Shown: piece after piece, positions 45,426 to 53,870 of the stretch | How positions within the stretch are numbered: position 1 is the stretch's first letter | How the letters are laid out: each line of letters opens with the position of its first letter | Assembly: GCF_002196705.1 (NCBI RefSeq) | Contig: NZ_NADJ01000033.1 | Location: 186,001-250,000, forward strand | Reading direction: 5' to 3' | DNA: 64,000 bases | DNA from: Desulfosporosinus sp. FKB | Lineage (GTDB): Bacteria; Bacillota; Desulfitobacteriia; Desulfitobacteriales; Desulfitobacteriaceae | The notes under the pieces: model-generated | What the model saw: only the letters and a program-made list of their open reading frames with translations | The model's database searches: none | Told to the model about the DNA's origin: nothing | Position numbers and translations under genes: made by a program

Positions 45426-46229
45426 ATGACTCGTCTTACAGAGAACGATCTTGCTGGTATTGATCAAAGCTTGCAAGAGCATGATTTGGAGCTTCTTCAG
45501 ATCACAGGGTTAACGCTGCGCAGAATTGCCTGTCAGGCTGCTGGGGCGTCTGAAGATCAATTTGATTTGCTCCGAATGAAGACAGCAGTAATTCCTATTA
45601 CTGCCGGCGAAGGGATTATTTCAAATTTTGCAAACTCAGTCCGAAGTATTATTAGTTACCTGGGGTATCCTGCTTATGTTACTGCTCATCGTGATATTTC
45701 TGGAATCCATGAAGCCATAACCGGAGGAGCAGAACTCTTGTTTATGGCCGATGACCAGCGCTTTATCGCCTTTAACGTTGTAACAAAGAGTGTTGTCGAT
45801 AATGGGGCGGCAACGGCACGCGGCTATGTGACAGCTTTAAACAACATGTGCGGAGGTTTGTGCGGGCAAAACGTTTTGGTCATTGGAGCAGGGGAAGTTG
45901 GCAGCGTGGCCATCTCAACCCTCAAAGAGATTGGTGCTAAGGCTGCGGTGCATGACATTGATCCCTTGAAGGTCAGAAATTTAGAAAAAACAGATGTTCA
46001 AGTCTTAACGGACCTCAGAAACGAATTACCTAAGTTTAAATATATTGTAGACGCATCACCTCAAGCAGCTTTTTTAGACCTGGCTGACCTGCATCCTGAG
46101 GTAATGATTGCCGCCCCAGGTATTCCGCTGGGTTTAACGACCAATACCTATGCGGCTTTGCAAGGACGGGTGGTTCATGATCCTTTGGAAATTGGTGTTG
46201 CAGTGATGTTAGCCATGGCAATTATCTAG
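45426..46229 (+). CDS. pylD: PylD, pyrrolysine biosynthesis dehydrogenase
   Basis: 267 residues. PylD oxidises the terminal amine of L-lysine-N-epsilon-3R-methyl-D-ornithine, and cyclisation gives pyrrolysine. Seen: N-terminal helical LTENDLAGIDQSLQEHDLELL, VIPITAGEGIISNFANSV, then a Rossmann domain (VLVIGAGEVGSVAISTLKEIG) and IAAPGIPLGLT. Length is normal for the family and no lesion is visible. AAGGAG precedes ATG 45426. It heads pylD-pylC-pylSn. Confidence 0.92.
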   Translation: MTRLTENDLAGIDQSLQEHDLELLQITGLTLRRIACQAAGASEDQFDLLRMKTAVIPITAGEGIISNFANSVRSIISYLGYPAYVTAHRDISGIHEAITGGAELLFMADDQRFIAFNVVTKSVVDNGAATARGYVTALNNMCGGLCGQNVLVIGAGEVGSVAISTLKEIGAKAAVHDIDPLKVRNLEKTDVQVLTDLRNELPKFKYIVDASPQAAFLDLADLHPEVMIAAPGIPLGLTTNTYAALQGRVVHDPLEIGVAVMLAMAII

Positions 46230-46337
46230 ATTTTTGTTTTTACACGGGGGGTGGTAAGGATCGCATAGATTCCGGAAGACTATTTTAACTGGCTTAATTA
46301 TCCAAAAAGTGCCATGTGCAAGCAGCAGGTGAGATGA

Positions 46338-47480
46338 ATGAAAATCGTTGTTGTTGGAGGAAAACTTCAGGGTTTAGAGGCTGCCTACTTAGCGAACCAG
46401 GCAGGCTGGGAGGTTGCCTTAGTTGACAAGGATTGTTTTGTACCGGCCCAGGGATTCTGTCATGAATTTCATTGCCTGGATGTTATACGTGACGTTGACA
46501 AACTAAAACATATTGTCCACAGTGCCGATTTTATAATTCCCGCACTTGAAAATTGGTCAGCTCTTCATTCCTTACAGGGAATCTCTCTTGCTGCGGATGT
46601 TCCTTTGGCTTTTGATTGTCAGGCCTATGAAATTAGTTCATCAAAAATCAGTTCGGATAAACTATTTCGTGAAAATAACATTCCTGCGCCGGCCTACTGG
46701 CCGGAAGCCAAACTGCCTCTCATTGTGAAGCCGTCAGGAAAAAGCGGCAGCGAGGGCGTAAAAAAGATATCCTCCAGTATGGAGCTGGCAGCTTTTTGTC
46801 AAGCAACCGATCTGATAGAGAATTGGGTAGTTCAAGAGCATCTGTCCGGTCCCTCTTACTCCCTGGAAGTTATGGGCTTTAAAGGTAGCGTAATAAGTTA
46901 TCAAGTGACGACGTTGGAAATGGATGCTTTGTTTGACTGTAAACGTGTTTTGGCTCCTGCGGACTTACTTCCTGATCTACAAGAAGAATTAAAGATTATG
47001 GCTTCAAAGGTTGCGGGTTTAGTTAACCTGACGGGTGTCATGGACATCGAAGTCATCAATGACAACGGGATACTTAAGGTTCTGGAAATTGATGCGCGCT
47101 TGCCAAGTCAAACCCCAATTACTGTTTGGCATTCTACCGGTGTTAATATGTTGGAAGATTTACATACGGTATTTGTGAAGGGCCAGCTGCCTGTTGCAAG
47201 GAGTAGTAGCGTTCCCAAACAGGTGATTTTCGAGCATATCAGAGTCGGAGCGGAAAAACTTGAAGTCCTCGGTGAACACATTATGGCAGTAACAGAACCT
47301 TTGCAGCTAATTTCGGATTTTTGGGGAGCTGATCAGGCCATAACGAATTATCATTACGGACGTTCCCAATGGGTCGCAACGTTAATTTTTAAGGGGGAAA
47401 ATTGGGCGGAAGTCTCAGGCAAGCGGCTGGAAACGATGAATTGTCTTTGCCGCTATTTTCAAATATCAGAATATCGTTGA
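46338..47480 (+). CDS. pylC: PylC, pyrrolysine biosynthesis ATP-grasp ligase
   Basis: 380 residues. PylC joins 3R-methyl-D-ornithine to the epsilon amine of lysine using ATP. N-terminal KIVVVGGKLQGLEAAYLA, then ATP-grasp parts LIVKPSGKSGSEGVKKI, WVVQEHLSGPSYSLEVMG and VMDIEVINDNGILKVLEIDARLPSQTP. Intact frame of normal length. Begins 108 bp after pylD; the gap holds no clear gene. Confidence 0.93.
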   Translation: MKIVVVGGKLQGLEAAYLANQAGWEVALVDKDCFVPAQGFCHEFHCLDVIRDVDKLKHIVHSADFIIPALENWSALHSLQGISLAADVPLAFDCQAYEISSSKISSDKLFRENNIPAPAYWPEAKLPLIVKPSGKSGSEGVKKISSSMELAAFCQATDLIENWVVQEHLSGPSYSLEVMGFKGSVISYQVTTLEMDALFDCKRVLAPADLLPDLQEELKIMASKVAGLVNLTGVMDIEVINDNGILKVLEIDARLPSQTPITVWHSTGVNMLEDLHTVFVKGQLPVARSSSVPKQVIFEHIRVGAEKLEVLGEHIMAVTEPLQLISDFWGADQAITNYHYGRSQWVATLIFKGENWAEVSGKRLETMNCLCRYFQISEYR

Positions 47481-47498
47481 TTCCATACCTTTGGAGGG

Positions 47499-47870
47499 AT
47501 GATGATGGCTGATCACGTATCAGGCAAACGATTTTATCGTAAGAGAGTTGATTTTTTCAGACTTCTCAATAAATTAAAGCTTTGGCCGTCCCAGGCGGGG
47601 ATTTTACATGGGGTCAAAGCTATTGTGGAAAAGGGCGGTTATGCTGAAGTGACAACCCACTGTAATCACGTTATGATAGTGCGCAATTCCAAACGCAGTC
47701 GAGCTGCACGCTGGCTGCGCAACAAATGGTATTTCGCTGTTTGTTCAGATTGTAAAATCCCAGAATGGAAACTGCGAAAATATTCCCAGAGTTTTTTCAC
47801 CCAACATTATGGTTCAAATCTTTTAAAAAGTACTGAAAACGAAAGTTCATTTGAAAGGGGGGGCTTATAA
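47499..47870 (+). CDS. pylSn: PylSn, N-terminal tRNA-Pyl-binding protein of split pyrrolysyl-tRNA synthetase
   Basis: 123 residues. In Bacteria, PylS is split; PylSn binds tRNA-Pyl and PylSc is the catalytic part. Seen: RVDFFRLLNKLKLWPSQAG, ATTHCNHVMIVRNSKRSRAARWLRN-type basic stretch and CSDCKIPEWKLRKYS. TTTGGAGGG precedes the ATGs at 47499-47510. pylSc, pylB and pylT are not in this window. Confidence 0.9.
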   Translation: MMMADHVSGKRFYRKRVDFFRLLNKLKLWPSQAGILHGVKAIVEKGGYAEVTTHCNHVMIVRNSKRSRAARWLRNKWYFAVCSDCKIPEWKLRKYSQSFFTQHYGSNLLKSTENESSFERGGL

Positions 47871-47913
47871 CCGATTTTCGGTCATATTTAAGTGTCCTAA
47901 ATAAAATTTTGGA

Positions 47914-48085
47914 GGTGAAGAGATTGAGAACTATGGTTCAAGCGGGTCCTCCAAAATCGACGGATTTGGACTTAATGGTTTCTCTGAGGAAGAATTATAT
48001 GCCATTCACCGTTCAACTCTGGAGGTTTTAGAACATACGGGCCTTAAAGTTCAGTGTAAAGAGGCCTCGGAGATCTTCGCCGAAG
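47914..48085 (+). pseudogene. Trimethylamine methyltransferase family (MttB), N-terminal fragment
   Basis: Read in one frame: [20 protein letters not shown], then [20 protein letters not shown]. This is the N-terminal signature of the MttB/MtgB family. There is no proper start codon in this frame, and after about 55 residues the sequence changes to eutA. The amber codon position of MttB lies far downstream and is lost, so it cannot be told whether the gene needed pyrrolysine. Confidence 0.8.
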
Positions 48086-48478
48086 GTATGTCTTGGAAAA
48101 GCCTTCTGAAACAGTAAGGGCTACAGCTATTGGTACGGGTACCCAGTCCGTCAATTTAAGCGGAAGCACAATCCATGTAAGGGAGCAGACACTGCCTTTA
48201 AGAAATGTGCTGGTGGTTGCACCCTTCGCTGCTTCTCAGAAATATTGGAGGACATGCGCAGCTATCTTGATGATGGCAGACCGCTTATTTTGACCTTAGC
48301 GGATGATTACGGCAAGGTACTGGGGCAATCGCTTGAAGCCCAATCTCTTGGCACTCTGGAAGTGATTTGTATTGATCAGGTTGAGGTTGGCGAATGTGAT
48401 TATATCGATATTGGCAAACCCTTAATGGGGGGACGTGTTGTACCGGTAATTATGAAGACTTTGGTATTTAATCAGTGA
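48082..48478 (+). pseudogene. EutA-like (ethanolamine ammonia-lyase reactivase) C-terminal fragment
   Basis: [20 protein letters not shown], then NLSGSTIHV and LPLRNVLVV, a frameshift near 48230, then EILEDMRSYLDDGRPLILTL, ADDYGKVLGQSLEAQ, EVICIDQVEVG and DYIDIGKPLMGGRVVPVIMK. This is the end of EutA, which reactivates the B12 enzyme ethanolamine ammonia-lyase. The upstream part is replaced by mttB sequence. No other eut gene is nearby. Confidence 0.78.
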
Positions 48479-48740
48479 TTACCAAACCTTGCGTATTTAG
48501 TCTTTAAATGCACATCTTTATAGACTCGCCGAAAGCAAAGCAACTTTTGGCGTTTTATCAACTAGATGGCCTGAAGATTAGGGGTTGTCGGACTATTAAT
48601 TATGAGTTACAAGTAGTAAAATGATGGTAAATTTCCTTTTGTATCTCGAAATATATTCTCTTGTAGAAAAGGACCAAGCAATATTTAACAGTGGAGCCTT
48701 GCCTTGAAGTATCAGTGCCCTGGAGTTAGGAGATTGAAGG

Positions 48741-49460
48741 ATGTTCTTGAGAAAATTAACGTTCTTAAATGATCGGATATCAGATGAACGGTCCTATCCA
48801 TTTTCCATACCTGCATTTAGAGGATTAGAATCTATTGATTTTAAAAGCAATGTGACGTTTTTTGTTGGTGAGAATGGTACGGGCAAATCAACGTTAATGG
48901 AAGCCATCGCTTATAAATGTGAATTTAACACAGCTGGGGGAGGCAGGAATAACGTTTATGAGATGGCGGCATCGGAAACGGCCTTAGGTGACTTTATCAG
49001 GCTTTCCTGGGCACCTAAAATCGCAAATGGCTTTTTTCTCAGAGCAGAAAGTTTGTATAATTTTGCCTCACATATTGATAGTCTTGGCCCAGAGGCATAT
49101 CAATCCTATGGAGGTAAATCTCTTCATGCCCAATCACATGGGGAGTCATTCCTTTCTGTTTTTGCCAATAGGTTTGGAAAAAGAGGTATATATCTATTGG
49201 ATGAACCTGAGGCAGCTCTTTCCCCGATTCGTCAACTGAGTTTGCTGAGTATCATTAAAGAATTGGAACGAGACGGCCAATCTCAGTTTATCATTGCTAC
49301 CCATTCTCCAATAATCTTAGCTTACCCGGGAGCACGGATTCTCAATTTTGACACCTCACCGATCACCGAGATAGACTATGAAAATACTTCTCATTATCAA
49401 ATTACGAAAGGTTTTATGACTAATCGAGAACTTTATTTGCGGAAACTATTTGAAGAGTAG
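48741..49460 (+). CDS. AAA family ATPase, ABC-ATPase-like
   Basis: 239 residues. Walker A VGENGTGKSTL, signature-like HGESFLSVFANRF, Walker B GIYLLDEPEAALS and the switch His in IIATHSPII. It is a soluble single-domain ATPase of the COG3910 type, with no transporter partner beside it. Function unknown; relatives are found with defence or repair genes. GGAGATTGAAGG precedes ATG 48741. Confidence 0.9.
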   Translation: MFLRKLTFLNDRISDERSYPFSIPAFRGLESIDFKSNVTFFVGENGTGKSTLMEAIAYKCEFNTAGGGRNNVYEMAASETALGDFIRLSWAPKIANGFFLRAESLYNFASHIDSLGPEAYQSYGGKSLHAQSHGESFLSVFANRFGKRGIYLLDEPEAALSPIRQLSLLSIIKELERDGQSQFIIATHSPIILAYPGARILNFDTSPITEIDYENTSHYQITKGFMTNRELYLRKLFEE

Positions 49461-49834
49461 AGTGACCGACCAAATCTGAGGCGGATGAATTCTCACTGGG
49501 GTTTTAGATATCCCAAGAAAAAGCTGCGGAGACAGCTATCGATGAAGTTTAACGTTTTCTGAAGAATAATGACACAATTACTAAGGTACTGTTTGTTTGC
49601 TATAATAGTACAATACATGAGCTTTATTTGAAGCTGCTGAAAGAAAAGGTCTAACTTCCAGATATGCAATTCCTATATTCAGTTCCTCAAAAATCAGCTT
49701 CTAACTTGCCGCGAGAAGGTTTTGTGCTGCTGGACAGTCTGGGAAATCGCCCAATAGCCTCACGGCTAAAGGGGTATAAAAAATGCTTGAGAGACCTAAG
49801 AAGGTAAATTTATTAAACTGGAGAGACGAGAAGA
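49461..49834 (+). pseudogene. Intergenic region with macro-domain remnant
   Basis: Between about 49491 and 49654 the DNA encodes GFRYP, then in another frame QEKAAETAIDEV, a TAA stop, RFLKNNDTITKVLFVCYNST and IHELYLKLLKEKV. This is the C-terminal half of a macro (ADP-ribose-binding) domain with one frameshift and one nonsense codon. The remaining 180 bp up to the peptidase gene contains a fragment reading GFVLLDSLGNRPIASRLKGY that I cannot assign. Confidence 0.6.
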
Positions 49835-50905
49835 ATGAAGAAGCAACGTATTAATGGTGTTATCGAGAATATGAAAAAAGAGGGGCTTAAGCAGATCGTT
49901 GTGTCGTCGATAGCCTCCCTCTATTACTTAACAGGCTATTGGGTTGAGCCTCATGAACGTATGATTGCCCTATATTTGGATGATTCGGGCAATGCTGTTC
50001 TGTTTGGCAATGAAATTTTTGGGCTGGAAAGCATGCCCGATTTACCTTTGACTTGTCATACTGACAGCGATAATCCTGTTAAAGATCTTGCCAAAACGGT
50101 CAAACCGGGAAAATTGGGAATTGATAAGTTCTGGTACAGCAAGTTCTTAATTGAGTTAATGGAGTTGAGGAAGGATATTATACCTGTTCACGGTTCTGCA
50201 CCTGTGGATCTGGCGAGAATGATGAAAGATGAACCTGAAATTGTGCTCATGCGTAATAATTCCCGCATCAATGATCAAGTTATTGGAACGATTATTTCTC
50301 AGCTCAACGATGGAGTGACAGAGAACTATCTCGCTTCGCAAGTAAACAAGTATTTTTTGCAAAATGGGGCGGATTGTGAAGGGACCCAAATCGTTTGTTT
50401 TGGCGCAAACGGTGCAGACCCTCACCATAATAGTGACAGTACGGTTCTCAAAGCAGGCGACAGTGTGATTTTTGATATATTTACCCCTTTAAACCACTAT
50501 TGGTGTGATATGACAAGAACGGTTTTCTATAAAACAGTTTCCGATCAGCAACGTCAGGTTTATGATCTTGTGAGACTTGCCAATGAAACTGCTATTTCCA
50601 GAATAAAGCCAGGAGTATTGCTCTCAGAAATCGATAAAACAGCGAGAGATATTATTATTAAGGGCGGTTATGGCAAGTACTTTACCCATCGTCTGGGCCA
50701 TGGGATCGGAGTTGAATGTCACGAGCCTCCTGATGTAAGTCTTGCCTCGGAGATTCCCCTTGAGGTTGGGATGATTTTTTCCGTTGAACCGGGAATTTAC
50801 TTGCCTGGGGAGTTTGGCGTTAGAATCGAAGACCTGGTGATGGTTACCGAGGACGGTTGTGAGGTTCTTAACCATTATCCCAAAGAATTGCAAGTAATCG
50901 GTTGA
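49835..50905 (+). CDS. Xaa-Pro aminopeptidase (M24B family)
   Basis: 356 residues. N-terminal creatinase-like domain (IASLYYLTGYWVEPHE) and C-terminal pita-bread metallopeptidase with metal ligands in DIFTPLNHYWCDMTRT (two Asp), HRLGHGIGVECHEPP (His), FSVEPGIYLPG (Glu) and GVRIEDLV (Glu). Cleaves X-Pro dipeptides or oligopeptides in the cytosol. CTGGAGAGACGAGAAG precedes the ATG. Confidence 0.94.
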   Translation: MKKQRINGVIENMKKEGLKQIVVSSIASLYYLTGYWVEPHERMIALYLDDSGNAVLFGNEIFGLESMPDLPLTCHTDSDNPVKDLAKTVKPGKLGIDKFWYSKFLIELMELRKDIIPVHGSAPVDLARMMKDEPEIVLMRNNSRINDQVIGTIISQLNDGVTENYLASQVNKYFLQNGADCEGTQIVCFGANGADPHHNSDSTVLKAGDSVIFDIFTPLNHYWCDMTRTVFYKTVSDQQRQVYDLVRLANETAISRIKPGVLLSEIDKTARDIIIKGGYGKYFTHRLGHGIGVECHEPPDVSLASEIPLEVGMIFSVEPGIYLPGEFGVRIEDLVMVTEDGCEVLNHYPKELQVIG

Positions 50906-50986
50906 TTATTTGTGAAATTCCCAAGATAAATAAAGGAATTTCTTTCCTCCTGCCGAAATAATTATGAGGAAAGGAGGGATTTACTA

Positions 50987-51187
50987 ATGCACTGCGAACT
51001 AGTAAATAAAGATGTCCTTATTGACGTTTGGAAAGAAATCAGAGACGAGAGGGATAAGGATAAAATATTAAAAACAGTTCATAAATGCAGCGAATGTTAT
51101 GTGGAAATTCCTAATACCAATGGCAGAAAGATGTTTAATTATTGTAAACGAATGAGTGATGACAAATGTTTACTAAAACAATTTTAG
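50987..51187 (+). CDS. Small cysteine-containing protein, unknown
   Basis: 66 residues, charged, with CSECYVEIP and NYCKRMSDDKCLL, four cysteines that could hold a metal. A strong AAAGGAGGG lies 9 nt upstream of ATG 50987, and a terminator overlaps the stop. A complete gene; family unknown. Confidence 0.7.
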   Translation: MHCELVNKDVLIDVWKEIRDERDKDKILKTVHKCSECYVEIPNTNGRKMFNYCKRMSDDKCLLKQF

Positions 51188-51212
51188 AGCCTTAAGAGGC
51201 TCTTTTTTCTTC
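51185..51212 (+). terminator. Rho-independent terminator
   Basis: AGAGCC-TTAAG-AGGCTCT followed by TTTTTCTTC, overlapping the stop codon of the preceding gene. Confidence 0.85.
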
Positions 51213-51229
51213 TATAAATGATAAATAAC

Positions 51230-51340
51230 AAATGCAATCGCTCTGAAGGATGGACTCTATCCCCACCAAAGCAAGGTATGGGAACCACTCCAACTTGTAG
51301 AAGTGAAAGCCTTAGGATTAGATAAATTGGGTATTATAAT
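51230..51340 (+). repeat. Palindromic element remnant (same family as 54030)
   Basis: CGCTCTGAAGGATGGACTC, then TATCCCCACCAAAGCAAGGTATG, CCACTCCAACTTGTAGAAGTG (hairpin) and CCTTAGGATTAGATAAA. The order of blocks is the same as at 54090-54180, with about 75 percent identity by eye. Confidence 0.65.
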
Positions 51341-51362
51341 TTGTTGAGATGGAGGTTATGAA

Positions 51363-51584
51363 ATGGCGGATATCAAATTCGAAATCAAAGAGATAATTGG
51401 AGTTCTAGCGGAATCACCGAAAGGCTGGAAAAAAGAACTCAATCTTGTTAGTTGGAACGATAAGACCCCAAAGTATGATCTGCGAGAATGGTCGCCGGAT
51501 CATACTAAGATGGGAAAGGGTGTTACATTGACTAAAGAGGAACTTGAAAAGCTCAAAGAGATTTTGACCGAAATTAATTTCTAA
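51363..51584 (+). CDS. YdbC/PC4-like single-stranded-DNA-binding protein
   Basis: 73 residues: FEIKEIIGVLAESPKGWKKE, LNLVSWNDKTPKYDLREWSP and TLTKEELEKLKEIL. This matches the bacterial YdbC form of the PC4 transcription-coactivator fold, which binds single-stranded DNA as a dimer. ATGGAGG lies 7-8 nt before ATG 51363. Confidence 0.88.
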   Translation: MADIKFEIKEIIGVLAESPKGWKKELNLVSWNDKTPKYDLREWSPDHTKMGKGVTLTKEELEKLKEILTEINF

Positions 51585-51672
51585 ATAACATAAGCTTTGG
51601 TTCACTGTATGACTAATGGCTTATGGGTTGTTTGCTTTTGTTCTGTCATAAACCTGATATCATACGGTCTGG

Positions 51673-51924
51673 ATGTATAGATGGATAATACTGGATGGTG
51701 CTGAACCAATTTTAGCGGATGTTGCGGGAGAACACTCGCTAACGTCTATCAATGCCGGAAATAATTCATCCTTTTACCCTGTAGTAGATATTGCTAAGAA
51801 GGTGGGTCCCTCAGTTGTAACAATCTGTAACACCAGGGTTCTGTCAGCCATAGGTAAAATGCATGATTTGACAATACAATTCTGTAAGCGATACAATTAT
51901 AATAATGGTTCTATGATGATTTGA
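51673..51924 (+). pseudogene. HtrA/DegP-type serine protease N-terminal fragment
   Basis: The middle reads SFYPVVDIAKKVGPSVVTIC, the conserved start of HtrA-like protease domains. No catalytic His, Asp or Ser follows; the frame ends in unrelated sequence. The start is a TTG without a good ribosome binding site. Probably a gene remnant. Confidence 0.5.
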
Positions 51925-51967
51925 TCGGGTGGTAAGCTCGATTAATTTTTTCTTTTAGCCTGCTTTT

Positions 51968-52013
51968 ATCCCCACCGAAGCCCCGATGTTCAGCTTTAGC
52001 TGAACGAGTTCAC
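51968..52013 (+). repeat. Dispersed palindromic repeat, copy 3 (TnpB right-end-like)
   Basis: ATCCCCACC joins directly to the 37-nt unit (51977-52013), identical to copies 2 and 4. The block CCCCACCGAAG is shared with the elements at 54110 and 56114. Confidence 0.8.
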
Positions 52014-52139
52014 TGTTGGTCTGTAATTATAGTTATGACAGTTACGGAAAATGAAATTCAATTCGTAGATGTACCATGGTTACACGTCTTTCTTCCGCAA
52101 AAAGCATAATAAGTTAGAGTACTGAAAGAAGGAATTTAA

Positions 52140-53240
52140 GTGCAATTTCGCTCTGTTCTGTCCGGATTGGACGATATATACAAGAAACTGAATGAGGGAA
52201 AACGTTTGGATCGCGCTGATGGCGTAAGTTTATTGCAAACAAACAACCTCACAGGGTTAGGCTACTTAGCCAATGAGGTACGTCATGCTAAAGTTGGTGA
52301 TCAAGTTTATTTCAATAACAACGCCCATATTAACTATAGCAATGTTTGTAAAGTGCGCTGTGGTTTCTGTGCCTTTGGTAAAGATTTAGATGAACAAGGT
52401 GCTTATACCATGAGCATTGAACAGGTTGTGGAGCGTGCTAAACATTTTGCTGCCTTGGGTGCTAATGAAATTCATATGGTAGGAGGAATTCATCCTGAAC
52501 TGCCTTTCTCTTTCTATGTAGAAATGCTGAAAAAAGTCCAGGAAAGCGTACCTCAAGTCAGCATTAAGGCATTTACTGCCGCCGAATATGATTACTTCGC
52601 TCAATTAGAGGGAGTTCCCGTAGAAACTATTCTTAAAACCTTAGCACAGGTTGGTCTCCGTTTTGTTACCGGCGGGGGAGCTGAAAACTTTAGTCAGCGT
52701 GTGCGTGATATCATCTGCCCGGGTAAATTAAGCGCTGAGCGTTGGTTAGAGATTCATCGGATTGCTCATCAATTAGGGATACCCACAAATGCGAATATGC
52801 TCTTTGGAATAATTGAAACGGATGAAGAGTTAATTGATCACCTTCTGGCTCTACGTGAGCTGCAGGATGAAACCGGCGGCTTTTACGCCTTAATTCCTAC
52901 GGCCTTCCATCCCAAAAATACAAAGTTTGACTATTTGCCCCAGGCCAGTGCTGTGCGGACGTTAAAGGTTATTGCCGCAGCACGCCTAATCCTGGATAAC
53001 TTTAAATACATTAAAGCCTATTGGGTATCTTCCGGCTTACAGCTTGCGCAGATGTGCCTCAATTTTGGCGCCAATGACCTGGACGGAGTAGTCCGGGAGG
53101 AAAAGATTTACCATACTGCCGGTTCCTCAAGTCCGCAAGAACAAACTGAACAAGAACTGATTCGTATGATTAATGAAGTTGGCTTAACAGCCGTTGAACG
53201 AGATACCTTTTATAACGTTCGGAAAGTCTATGAACCCTAA
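52140..53240 (+). CDS. mqnE: Aminofutalosine synthase (radical SAM), menaquinone biosynthesis
   Basis: 366 residues. Radical SAM cluster motif CKVRCGFCAFG, preceded by NNNAHINYSNV as in MqnE. Also EIHMVGGIHPELPF, FTAAEYDYFA, VTGGGAENFSQRVRDI and ALIPTAFHPKNT. MqnE makes 6-amino-6-deoxyfutalosine from 3-[(1-carboxyvinyl)oxy]benzoate and SAM. GTG start 52140 with AAAGAAGGAA upstream. It stands alone, without other mqn genes in view. It supports menaquinone-based respiration. Confidence 0.95.
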   Translation: MQFRSVLSGLDDIYKKLNEGKRLDRADGVSLLQTNNLTGLGYLANEVRHAKVGDQVYFNNNAHINYSNVCKVRCGFCAFGKDLDEQGAYTMSIEQVVERAKHFAALGANEIHMVGGIHPELPFSFYVEMLKKVQESVPQVSIKAFTAAEYDYFAQLEGVPVETILKTLAQVGLRFVTGGGAENFSQRVRDIICPGKLSAERWLEIHRIAHQLGIPTNANMLFGIIETDEELIDHLLALRELQDETGGFYALIPTAFHPKNTKFDYLPQASAVRTLKVIAAARLILDNFKYIKAYWVSSGLQLAQMCLNFGANDLDGVVREEKIYHTAGSSSPQEQTEQELIRMINEVGLTAVERDTFYNVRKVYEP

Positions 53241-53265
53241 AGATCGAAACGAATCTCCTAACGAT

Positions 53266-53303
53266 TGTCCTGAGATGATGATTATCATCTCAGGGACAGA
53301 TTT
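53266..53303 (+). terminator. Hairpin after mqnE
   Basis: TGTCCTGAGATGAT-GATT-ATCATCTCAGGGACA, one mismatch, followed by GATTTTAGG. Probably terminates mqnE. Confidence 0.75.
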
Positions 53304-53322
53304 TAGGCACTCTTGAAGAGAC

Positions 53323-53553
53323 ATGAACTCTGGAAAAATAAGGAATTTAAATAAAGCCAAATTAATGTATAGTTATTTTGGAATTGAGCACTATAGTATC
53401 AAGGGTATACAGTGGTCGAGCCAAGATTCATATAGGTTCTCTACGGATTTATATGGGTCGGCCAAAGATGATTCTCAGGTGATAAAACGCTTGTCTATTG
53501 TCGGCGGGAAGATCTTTTATGGTGGGGAAAGGCTTTATTGCAGTCGATTTTAA
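53323..53553 (+). CDS. Small hypothetical protein
   Basis: 76 residues with aromatic-rich N-terminus (AKLMYSYFGIEHYSIKGIQW) and a beta-rich C-terminus (RLSIVGGKIFYGGERLY). It starts at ATG 53323, 20 bp after the mqnE terminator. AAGAGA is the only ribosome-binding-like sequence. Family unknown. Confidence 0.45.
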   Translation: MNSGKIRNLNKAKLMYSYFGIEHYSIKGIQWSSQDSYRFSTDLYGSAKDDSQVIKRLSIVGGKIFYGGERLYCSRF

Positions 53554-53594
53554 TTGTTTATTATTGATTGTTATAGGGTTCCAACTTATTATAA

Positions 53595-53870
53595 AAGGTC
53601 GAGCTAAGATTATACCGGGTGTTGATTTTTTTCATAGATATACAAGGAAACTTGCGTGGCTATGAATTGATCGGTCATATACAGCCGTGAGGTTGTATAT
53701 GGTTGGGTAGATATCTTGTATAGTCGAACGAACCATTTTTATAGGTTGTGACCTGCTTGATAATGGTCGCAAGATCATTTTCAGGTATTAAGCTATCTAT
53801 AACGGTGCAAGGTAGATCACTGTATGCTCTTTATAAGCCTCTGTCTTCGGACAGGGCTTATATTTTTTTG
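53595..53870 (+). ncRNA. Candidate structured non-coding RNA, unidentified
   Basis: A stretch without a protein gene that ends in a textbook terminator (53833-53869: ATAAGCCTCTGTC-TTCG-GACAGGGCTTAT then seven T). Before it lie three hairpins capped by GNRA loops: CAAG-GAAA-CTTG (53643-53654), CATATACAGCC-GTGA-GGTTGTATATG (53676-53701) and AATGGTC-GCAA-GATCATT (53762-53779, one G-U). Outer pairs such as GATATACAAG with CTTGTATA are possible. It does not fit 6S, RNase P, SRP, tmRNA or the riboswitch classes I can recall. Confidence 0.55.

Noticed and set aside
46243-46320. A tRNA-Pyl-like stretch between pylD and pylC (GGGGGGTGG, then ATCGCATAGAT and GACTATTTT)
   Set aside because: The first bases resemble the 5' half of the Desulfitobacterium tRNA-Pyl as I remember it, but there is no CTCTAAA anticodon loop, no T arm and no matching acceptor 3' strand. 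At best a decayed copy.
53407-53800. Tandem duplication of the 76-residue gene (53323) into the following RNA region
   Set aside because: A few short matches (GGTCGAGC-AAGATT, CATTTTCAGGT-like) recur in the same order, but the likeness by eye is too short and gapped to claim.
53595-53870. 6S RNA, RNase P RNA, SRP RNA or tmRNA
   Set aside because: No central-bubble rod, no RNase P core motifs, no SRP tetraloop/symmetric loop and no tRNA-like end.
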